Assembly (NCBI GenBank): GCA_024516155.1
Contig: JAJJXM010000146.1
Coordinates: forward strand, 1 to 33,650
Origin: Pyronema omphalodes
Taxonomy: Eukaryota; Ascomycota; Pezizomycetes; Pezizales; Pyronemataceae
Direction of reading: 5' to 3'
Length of the DNA stretch: 33,650 nt
The position numbers were made by a program, and so were the translations under genes. Under the pieces are notes generated by a model that worked only from the letters and a program-made list of their open reading frames with translations, did no database searches and was not told where the DNA came from. This document shows, in pieces, positions 28,201 to 33,650 of this stretch. Each line of letters starts with the position of its first letter. The stretch's first letter is position 1.

Positions 28201-28935
28201 GTCTGTTATTTACAAGACGATTGGAAAAAATTTTTACCACTGGCAGAATTTGCTGCAAATAACCAAGTATCGGATACAACGTCGCTGTCTCCGTTCTACG
28301 CTATATATGGTCGACACCCCAAGTGCTCTTTTGAACTGGAAATCAGGACCGACAATCCTGAGGAAGTGAAAGCGAACGAGGTAGCGGAAAGGATGTCACA
28401 CATCCATGACGTCTTACGTTCTGAAATGAAATACGCCCAAGCCCGCCACATAGAAGCCGCCGACAATTCCCGACTCCCCGCGCCGGTCTTCAAACCAGGA
28501 GACCTGGTATGGCTGGACGCCCGCAACCTAAGAACCCGCCGCCCCTCAAAGAAACTAGAAAATAAACACCTAGGCCCCTTCACCGTGTTACGACCTATTG
28601 GATCCCACGCCTATGAATTGGATATACCGGAGACCATGAAACACCACAGGACCTTCCCCGTGTCCCTACTAAACCCAGCCCCTTCGGACCCCCTCCCTGG
28701 CCAGATTATTCCACCGCCCCTACCGGTAGTAGTAGACGGCGAAGAAGAATGGTTCGTGGATGAAATTCTAGATAGCCGTTGGTCGAGAGGAAACCTACAG
28801 TACCTCGTCAAGTGGACCGGCCATGACTCTCCAACCTGGGAACCGGAAACGAACCTATCCGAAACTGAGGCCGCTGAGAGATTTCACCAATTATACCCAG
28901 ACAAACCTTCTCCTCTCGTAGGAACTCGAGCCTAA
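25204..28935 (+). CDS. G2 pol: protease, RT, RNase H, integrase, chromodomain
   Basis: Expressed as gag-pol by -1 frameshift, 1243 codons after the slip. Protease box LVDCGATG near residue 58. RT with VDYRRLNE, LDVRSAYN, MPFGLTNAPADFQ and YLDD (444-447). RNase H with VETDASDY (Asp 597). Integrase with an HHCC finger (HHD..GHPGRA..CHTC) near 818-860 and a DDE core at Asp 890, Asp 950 and Glu 986, the last pair 35 residues apart. After GQIIPPPLPVVVDGEEEWFV comes a chromodomain (VDEILDSR, QYLVKWTGHDSPTWEPETN). All motifs are complete. It should direct integration into chromatin bearing the cognate histone mark. Confidence 0.95.
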   Translation, partial: RINQLQEDGSAAGGNTIIADTLLLSGASFTGKLECKHLVLSCSLFSNNRSVKTVALVDCGATGIASVDRNFARHHKLPLTPLSSARTVEVIDGRPISSGKITHLAQVECTINGHSENLPMFVTKLGHYPVVLGIPWLKKHDVTISFSSNTVSFDSEYCLRNCTPLPVSTTGVEVLDSRPPPAVHEPDTNPLPELEDSVPDPPDEPPIEISSLTITDFKEMVEDESLTVFSLSLDEITVALQDKPPLTDDELKDMIPEEYHDYLDLFKEVNAKELPPHRPYDHKIPLKEGFVPPFGPLYSLSRNKLQTLKTWLDENLEKGFIQRSQSPAASPILFVKKSDGSLRLCVDYRRLNEGTEKNRYPLPLIQETMMNLSKAQYFTTLDVRSAYNLIRMAEGEEWKTAFRTRYGLFESKVMPFGLTNAPADFQAFINDVLRPYLDQFCTAYLDDILVFSETKSDHTAHVRKILERLKQEKLHLKPEKCKFAKAEVQYLGYNIGRDGARMMDSKVATVRDWKEPTNLKQVQEFLGFANFYRRFIKDYSKVVSPLTALTKKKDGKAIPFVWGKDQQSAFDRLKDAFTSAPILKHFDYEKPIVVETDASDYVSAGVLSQYDDDNVLHPVAFYSKKHSPAECNYEIYDKELLAIVRCFEEWRPHLEGSAFPIKVLTDHKNLEYFMTTKLLNRRQARWSEFLSRFNFVITYRPGTLGGKPDALTRRAADLPEEGDERILANQQAVLKPQNFQLCMTPPMKLAPSEVDLLFTEGYKTDPFPNRVLGMLEDGTQICKDISLADCSVLENRLYYRDCLYVPALDKLRLKLLQDHHDPPTMGHPGRAKTFELLARNYYWPSMRKDVDQFVRNCHTCKRTKATRHAPCGTLKPLPVPHHPWQNISVDFVTGLPTSEGFDAICAIVCRLTKQRHLVPCHSTIDAEGFAQLFLENVFKLHGLPDTVVSDRGPQFVAHFWKHLANCMGIEIATSTAFHPQTDGQTERINAVTEQYLRAYVCYLQDDWKKFLPLAEFAANNQVSDTTSLSPFYAIYGRHPKCSFELEIRTDNPEEVKANEVAERMSHIHDVLRSEMKYAQARHIEAADNSRLPAPVFKPGDLVWLDARNLRTRRPSKKLENKHLGPFTVLRPIGSHAYELDIPETMKHHRTFPVSLLNPAPSDPLPGQIIPPPLPVVVDGEEEWFVDEILDSRWSRGNLQYLVKWTGHDSPTWEPETNLSETEAAERFHQLYPDKPSPLVGTRA

Positions 28936-28936
28936 C

Positions 28937-28943
28937 GGGGGGG
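28937..28943 (+). other. G2 polypurine tract
   Basis: A run of seven G, then TAC, directly precedes the 3' LTR, just after the pol stop. It is short but in the right place for priming of plus-strand DNA. Confidence 0.6.
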
Positions 28944-28946
28944 TAC

Positions 28947-29475
28947 TGTCACGGCACACGGCTGACGAACCGTTGTGTTGCGTCATCATGTTGTCGTGGT
29001 TGTTGATTAAGATCGTGCCGTTGTCTTGCCGTGTTGTGTTGCCGTTGTGTGGTTGTGTTGTTGTGTGTGCCGTGCCATGTTAACTGAGAGAATGATTGAT
29101 GATGGATGACGTACCACCAGCTGGAGAGCTGTGGCGTCGCAGTTGAATCGATGGAGAACGGAAGCTCATGTAGCGATGATTGTATGACGGCCCAGCAAGA
29201 GTGCTGGCCGCCCCTTTGTACATAAGGAGGCTTGCCTCCCCGTTGTCGAGATTCTCCATCGAACGTCTTGTGTCTTCTCTTGACTCCTAATATAAGAATT
29301 CCTCTCTTAAGTCCTACGTCACTCTTGTCCTTGTCCCTGTCCCTGTTTAGTGTGCCGTCCGTCTGACGAGCACTTCGGTCCTTGTCCTGCCGTTCCCCGT
29401 TCCGGAACCTGCCTAGTCCCTCCTTCCGGTAGTGTTCAGTGTGTCCCTTGAACGTCCGTTCTCGTGTCCCTGACA
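28947..29475 (+). repeat. G2 3' LTR
   Basis: 529 bp, one difference from the 5' LTR (29051). No gene is in it. Confidence 0.97.
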
Positions 29476-29480
29476 TTCTA
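29476..29480. repeat. TSD of G2, 3' copy
   Basis: TTCTA matches 23063-23067, and G1 gag continues after it. Confidence 0.88.
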
Positions 29481-30463
29481 TCCCTTGGTTTCGGTCGACG
29501 AGTGGAATCTAATTCCATTGGTTCGGGGTCGGAGAGTCGAGAGTCGTGTCCCTGCCCCTTAAGATGGGGGTGGTGATAGAATTGAGGTTCATATCGAGTC
29601 CTCAGGGTTCGGAAATTGAATAGTCGGTTATCTAACGCTATGGCCTTGTTGGCGAACTCCGTGAGATCCGTTGGTCGTTCGTCAAGGAGTGCCAACTGTC
29701 GTTGGACGTCTGTGTTTAGTCCATCACTGAATTGATCGATGTAGGTCTCGTCATTATATCTTAAATCGGATTTGATCCTTTGAAATTCGGCCCAGTATGC
29801 AGCGGCGGATCGCGCGCCCTGCCTGATCATCTTGAACTTTCTTCTTGCTACTTCTTTTGAGTCGGCTTCCCCGAAAGCCCTACTGACAGCAGTCTTGAAG
29901 GCCTCCCAGGTCGTGTATACGCTTTTCACCTCCTTGATGGACGGCTCGATCCATGCCCAAGCGTTACCTCTACAGCGGGAGCTCGCATAGTTCACCTTTT
30001 TCTGTTCGGTGTCGAATCTATTCCCTTCACAATTGAACTTCAGTTCGCATTGCGTCAGGAATGCCCTCAGCTTGGTCCGTTCGCCGTAGTACAGCTCCGG
30101 GTCTTCCACCTTGGGGTTACTGTTTGTCGTGGGGCGATGGAGTTGAATGAGGATCTGGTTCAACTGCTCCTGGGTCATCGTGACCGGAGTGACAAGTCCT
30201 AATCCTGCCGGGGTCGCCATTTCCGCAGGGTCGTCGGTAGAGGTATGGGGGAGTTCGGGTGATTCGGGGGTCTGTGGCCTGGATGGTTGTTTGGGGGTCA
30301 CTGGGCTTGCCGATCCGGTCGGTTCTTGTTCGATATGTTCTCCGAGCTCTTTTAGCTGAAAGGACGCCACTGTGTGCGCCTTCTTCTGGGTTTTGTGGGT
30401 CTTCTGGGTTTTCTGGGTTTTCTGGGTCTTCGTTCCGCGTTGGGTGTCGTACACAGGACGCAA
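29481..30463 (-). pseudogene. G1 gag, N-terminal and central part
   Basis: The minus frame is open from 30463, but the first ATG is at 30220 (MATPAGLGLVTPVTM). Upstream the frame has TQKTQKTQKTHKTQKK from 9-bp repeats (near 30375-30435). The retrotransposon gag domain covers PELYYGERTKLRAFLTQCEL, then KVNYASSRCRGNAWAWIEP and TYIDQFSDGLNTDVQRQLAL. The frame is broken by G2 at 29480 and resumes at 23062 with the zinc knuckle. No stop lies within the domain, so before the G2 insertion gag may have been translatable from 30220. Whether the real start was further upstream, now lost, is unclear. Confidence 0.82.
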
Positions 30464-30737
30464 TCAAATATCAGAATCCGTATCCACGGTTACTGACGAC
30501 AGGCAGCGCGGGGGTTTCGGCGGCGAGGAGGGCGGCGGCGGGTTAGGTAACGCTGGTAAGTTGGGAATGGGCAAGGGTTTTTGGGCGGGGAAATCACAGG
30601 TGAGTTTGGAGAGATGGGATATCACAAGGGAACTTTTGTAGATAGGATTGTGGTAAATAGAAACTTGATTGCGTGAAGAAATAAACTACATACAAATTTC
30701 CTCCTCTTATACTTGCTCCTTCATGACACGTGACTCA

Positions 30738-30761
30738 GCATTCTCCGCCTGCGGAGAATGC
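30738..30761. other. Hairpin in G1 5' LTR
   Basis: GCATTCTCCGC and GCGGAGAATGC form exact 11-bp arms with a CT loop. It lies between the gag side of the LTR and the AACCGCCGT repeat array. Confidence 0.75.
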
Positions 30762-30769
30762 TCCCAATG

Positions 30770-31087
30770 CTAACCGCCGTGATAACTACATACATGACCA
30801 ACATTCCCCACCCTTTGCCAACCGCCGTAATTCCAAATAAGAAAGCAAGGGAACAATACATACCAAAGATAACTAACCGCCGTAATTCCAAATAATAATA
30901 ACAAGGAAAGAGTACATACCAAAAGAGATAACTACCTGGCTAACCGCCGTGATTTCAAATAGCGAAGAAAGAGTACATACCAAAAAGAGATAACTACCTG
31001 GCTAACCGCCGTGATTCCAAATAATAAAGAAAGAGTACATACCAAAAGAGATAAGTAAAAGATTCCAACATTTTCCTAGCCGCCGTG
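30770..31087. repeat. Six AACCGCCGT-type motifs in the G1 5' LTR
   Basis: Cores start near 30772, 30820, 30875, 30942, 31004 and 31078 (the last AGCCGCCGT), always in the same orientation and mostly followed by RAT. Spacing is 48-75 bp. The later four also occur in the left LTR. Confidence 0.8.
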
Positions 31088-31328
31088 ATGCCTAAAATAA
31101 ATCCAAATAATAAATAACTCCTAACATATGAAAATCCCCGGCAAGGGGCCCAGCCCCTTGCCCTAACCCTATCCCTATCCCTTCATGATGGTGTAGCAGG
31201 TTGCTAGGGTGATGACGACCACCCATAGCCCTGCGGTGGTGACGGCGGAGGCCAGGAGCATGTCACGGGAGCGTTGTGACATAAGCCCCCCCCTCCAGGC
31301 CGAGACTCCGGCGAGGCCGTAGGCAGTC

Positions 31329-31340
31329 CTCAACGCGGGC
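31329..31340. repeat. TSD of N3, 5' copy
   Basis: CTCAACGCGGGC recurs at 33335-33346. The left LTR has one copy at 463-474, which gives an empty-site control. Confidence 0.95.
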
Positions 31341-31543
31341 ACACACACCACACGGCAACGGCGACCCCCCCCCCCTGCATTCTCAACAACGAGCACCGAA
31401 ACCCCCGGTTTTCTCATCGGATGCGGATTCGCAGCACTCTGTTACGTTATTCTCTGAATTTTCAGGGAATTCTACGTTGTTTTTGTTGACTTTTGTCGCA
31501 AAATCAGAGTTTTCACGAGTTTTGGCTTACCCCACCTCACGAC

Positions 31544-32998
31544 ATGTCGCCAAAACAACGACAGAACAACGCCCAACGAGCGAAACGGTCCGGAAACGCG
31601 TACAATGTTCTAGCCGACCTTCCTCATGATGGATCTAATCCTACTTTCGATGGAAGAGATGGAAAAGTTGATGAAGTTGATGGAAACTTCGCTGGAAAAC
31701 CCTTCCAGAGCGTGGTCTTGGCAGGATCACCAGTTCCTTCGGCTTCAACACACCAGCAACAAGCGACAACTGACCAAAGCCGGTTCAGTACATACCGTCG
31801 CAATATTGTATCTGCCATTAATCAGGCAGCCCTGGTTGATGACAATTATGCCTCCCTTGACCAACTGTTTTATGACAGCTACCCCGAAGTCACTGGAGCC
31901 AGCTTCCTGGGGATACAACAGATCCATCAGGACACACAGCGTCGCTTCAATACCCTCGATGACACCATACGCAACAACAGCGATGAGATGCGCCTCAGAT
32001 TCGACGTCATGATGACGAAATTCAACATTCTGACCGGCGAAAACACGAAGCTGCGCGCAGCCTACGACTCTACACAGGCAGAAACAGCAGCTCTCAAGGC
32101 TGCTGCGGACGCCCTGACGAGGAAAATCGACGAACAGCAACAAGTCATTTCGGCGCCCCCCTCACCGAACCTCACGGCCTCTTCCTCAGCGATGGAAGAG
32201 ATGACTATGCAACTGTCCGTCGTCCAACATGACATTCAGGATGTCCTGGACGCTGTTCGCAACCCTCCTGGCAAGAGAAAGCGAAGGGGAAGCGACCAGA
32301 ACACCGAACCCACCTCACCGACAAACAGAAGACCGGTGAACCACAAACCGAGAGCGGCATCACCGGCGCGAAGCCTGATGCACTCGAAACATGCGACTAC
32401 CGCCGCCCAGGACAAGCTTGATGCCCTCAAGCCTATGTCCCCCCTACCTCTCCACGCGATCACGTCGACCGAAGCGACACCGGAACCTCACCCTGACAGT
32501 TCATCTGCTCAGGACACACCTCTACCCGACGCCCCAAGCACTGCCCCTGCTGAGACGAACGGATGGAAGACTGTGGAGGCGAAGGCTACACAGAGGAAGA
32601 AGCAGAAAGCGAAGGAGACGACACCTACGGCAGCGCCACCCAGCAAGACCCCTACAACAAAGAATGGTGGCCGGGGAAAGAATACCCACCAACCCAGAAC
32701 GACAACCTCCTCTGCAAAGAAGACTTGGGCAGAAGTCGTCAAGAGCGGAGGCATCAACGTCCAGATTGTGCTTGGGAATGGCAATCTTGGACTGACAACA
32801 CCACCGACAAGAAGGGGAGAGAGGCGAGGGGGAGCAGCGAGAAGGCTGAGGAAGAAGGAAGGAGAAGGGGAGAGAGGGGAGGAGAAGAGGGGCAGGGCAG
32901 GCCCGGGTGTCTCAAAGGGCAAAGAGTCAGGAGACACCGGCGGAGGAGGTGAGAGAGGGGAGGAGAGCGGGGGCACGGGTGGCCCGGAGGCTGTTTAA
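31544..32998 (+). CDS. N3 ORF: coiled-coil, basic protein of unknown role (484 aa)
   Basis: The first ATG of the frame is at 31544. The frame is open 17 codons upstream without an ATG. A basic N-terminus (PKQRQNNAQRAKR) is followed by a region of unknown fold. Around residues 140-215 a coiled coil contains NTLDDTIRNNSDEMRLRF and GENTKLRAAYDSTQAETAAL. Then come MEEMTMQLSVVQHDIQDVL, an NLS-like PPGKRKRRGSD, a Ser/Thr/Pro-rich stretch with GWKTVE, KKTWAEVVKSGGINVQIVLG, and a Gly/Glu/Arg-rich tail. AEVVK-type motifs occur in ORF1 proteins of LINEs, so it may be a truncated ORF1 that lost its zinc knuckles. It might bind RNA and act in cis or supply ORF1 function in trans. Function unproven. Confidence 0.85.
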   Translation: MSPKQRQNNAQRAKRSGNAYNVLADLPHDGSNPTFDGRDGKVDEVDGNFAGKPFQSVVLAGSPVPSASTHQQQATTDQSRFSTYRRNIVSAINQAALVDDNYASLDQLFYDSYPEVTGASFLGIQQIHQDTQRRFNTLDDTIRNNSDEMRLRFDVMMTKFNILTGENTKLRAAYDSTQAETAALKAAADALTRKIDEQQQVISAPPSPNLTASSSAMEEMTMQLSVVQHDIQDVLDAVRNPPGKRKRRGSDQNTEPTSPTNRRPVNHKPRAASPARSLMHSKHATTAAQDKLDALKPMSPLPLHAITSTEATPEPHPDSSSAQDTPLPDAPSTAPAETNGWKTVEAKATQRKKQKAKETTPTAAPPSKTPTTKNGGRGKNTHQPRTTTSSAKKTWAEVVKSGGINVQIVLGNGNLGLTTPPTRRGERRGGAARRLRKKEGEGERGEEKRGRAGPGVSKGKESGDTGGGGERGEESGGTGGPEAV

Positions 32999-33334
32999 CT
33001 TTGCTTTGGTTTCGTTTTTGCTTTGTGGAGGAAATAAAGGAGGACAAATGGTTAAAAATGGGAGGGGAAGGGAGGAGGAAAGGGAGGAGCCCGGCGAGGC
33101 GGCCTCTGTGCAAGCAGGGCACTTGGAACATCAGACGCGCTTGGACAAGAAACCCCCGTAGTAACAGTGGGGACAGACCCCACAACCACAACGATCAAGA
33201 GGAGGAGACTGGTAGAGGTGGAGACTGGGTTTTTGCTTTTACATTTCTTTCTTCTTCTCTTTTGTATTTATCTGTCCCTTGTCATAACCTTCGGGTTGCA
33301 AACAAGTAATGAGAGAACAAACAAACAAACAAAC
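32999..33334 (+). repeat. N3 3' UTR, UUCG hairpin and (CAAA)n tail
   Basis: Non-coding. AACC-TTCG-GGTT lies at 33286-33297, followed by GCAAACAAGTAATGAGAGAA and three to four CAAA units. It is nearly identical to LINE B from GAGGAAAGGGAGGAGCCCGG onward. Confidence 0.9.
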
Positions 33335-33650
33335 CTCAACGCGGGCCTCCGGATCGGGGACCGTCCCCGATACTGCCTTCCCCGACGTCGGCGACGTACG
33401 ACGTCCTGGGTGATGTCCTCGAGGACATAAGGCGGTATTTGCTCTTGTTGGTGTCCTAAGGGGGGCGCCGTTATTTGTTCTTGTTGGTGCCCTAAGGAGA
33501 ACGGGGGTATTTGATCTTGTTGGTGCCCTGAGGCGGGGGGCTCCGGGGGATCCGAACAAGGGGCGGATGTCAGGTCGTTGGTTGGTCGGTAGTCGACGGT
33601 GGGGAGATGCTGTTCCGGCTCCGCTGTCTGATAGAAAGACAGGTTGATTG
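33335..33650 (-). repeat. G1 5' LTR, continuation after N3 (cut by window end)
   Basis: 33335-33346 is the second TSD copy, and 33347-33650 equals 475-778. The ORF3 frame is open here, including the three 36-bp repeats. The LTR continues beyond the window. Confidence 0.9.

Larger units (their letters stand above)
23068..29475 (+). mobile_element. G2: young, apparently intact Ty3/gypsy chromovirus
   Basis: 6408 bp with 529-bp LTRs that differ at one base (23172 T against 29051 G), a 5-bp TSD, a small first ORF, gag, pol and a chromodomain. No stop or frameshift is seen apart from the -1 overlap of gag and pol. It is inserted in G1 gag. A 9-nt LTR-leader complementarity suggests self-priming, as described for the Tf1/sushi group. 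Confidence 0.95.
30464..31340 (-). repeat. G1 leader and 5' LTR, first visible part
   Basis: No gene. 30867-31340 equals 1-474. 30464-30866 is LTR or leader not present on the left because the window starts too late. A possible LTR edge is TG at 30494, but no convincing tRNA PBS is found near it. The part 31175-31340 contains the end of the ORF3 frame, still open, with the membrane segment and one extra residue. Confidence 0.8.
31341..33334 (+). mobile_element. N3: uninterrupted ORF-bearing non-autonomous LINE relative
   Basis: 1994 bp between a 12-bp TSD, proven by the empty site in the left LTR. It starts with ACACACACCACACGGCAACGG and a C-run (5' UTR 31341-31543, no gene), carries one ORF, and ends with (CAAA)n. 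It has neither endonuclease nor RT. The last ~270 bp match LINE B almost exactly. Confidence 0.93.
1..33650 (-). mobile_element. G1: old Ty3/gypsy element that contains the whole window
   Basis: Positions 1-778 match 30867-31340 plus 33347-33650 in the same orientation. I count about 13 mismatches and no indels once the N3 insertion is removed. These are the two LTRs of one minus-strand element, and both run past the window edges. Between them, on the minus strand, lie gag (30463 to 22899), pol (22929 to 1379) and an extra ORF3 (1379-312). LINE A, G2 and N3 interrupt it, each flanked by a duplicated target. Removing inserts leaves roughly 7.6 kb of G1 in view. RT and integrase motifs plus a C-terminal chromodomain place it among chromoviruses. 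In-frame stops and altered catalytic residues suggest it can no longer move by itself. Confidence 0.9.

Noticed and set aside
30464..30510. Exact G1 LTR edge and PBS (TG at 30494, TGGATACGG on the minus strand)
   Set aside because: The seven-base gap is unusual and no tRNA end fits clearly; the left LTR counterpart is outside the window.

Overview
The window looks like a repeat island in a filamentous fungus, most likely an ascomycete of the Pezizomycotina. The basis is indirect: Tad1-like LINEs with an RNase H domain, and two Ty3/gypsy chromoviruses ending in chromodomains, one with features of the self-priming Tf1/sushi group. I see no host gene, tRNA, rRNA or CRISPR array. The species cannot be told from this sequence.

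Essentially all 33,650 bases lie inside one old Ty3/gypsy element (called G1 here, minus strand) that has been split repeatedly. Its left LTR covers at least 1-778. Its extra ORF3 and pol follow (312-4916). Pol resumes at 22540-22929, gag lies at 22899-23062 and 29481-30463, and the right LTR runs from about 30.5 kb to the window end. Target-site duplications (TSDs) give the order of insertion. LINE A (plus, 4917-22539) entered the G1 protease region. N1 (plus, 10150-21050) entered LINE A ORF2. N2 (minus, 10450-19333) entered N1. LINE B (minus, 12193-19088) entered N2. Separately, gypsy element G2 (plus, 23068-29475) entered G1 gag, and N3 (plus, 31341-33334) entered the right G1 LTR. With inserts and one TSD copy removed, the lengths agree within families: N1, N2 and N3 are 2000, 1974 and 1994 bp, and LINE A and LINE B are 6708 and 6896 bp.

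The most interesting system is the N family. These ~2 kb elements have LINE-type ends and encode one protein of about 484 aa with a coiled coil and a nuclear-localisation-like motif, but no reverse transcriptase. N1 and N3 carry almost the same last ~270 bp as the intact LINE B, including an AACC-UUCG-GGUU hairpin and a (CAAA)n tail. They therefore look like protein-coding, non-autonomous passengers of that LINE. N2 has another 3' end and an (AAAT)n tail.

LINE B has two intact ORFs and may be active. LINE A has a nonsense codon in ORF1, two frameshifts and a nonsense codon in ORF2, and the N1 insertion. G2 is very young (one mismatch between 529-bp LTRs). It shows a 9-nt self-priming match, an 80-aa first ORF before gag, a GGGAAAA -1 frameshift site and an intact pol. 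G1 is decayed: it has in-frame stops and altered catalytic residues. It nevertheless keeps an open third ORF starting at a TAATG junction after the chromodomain, which predicts a tail-anchored membrane protein partly encoded in the LTR.
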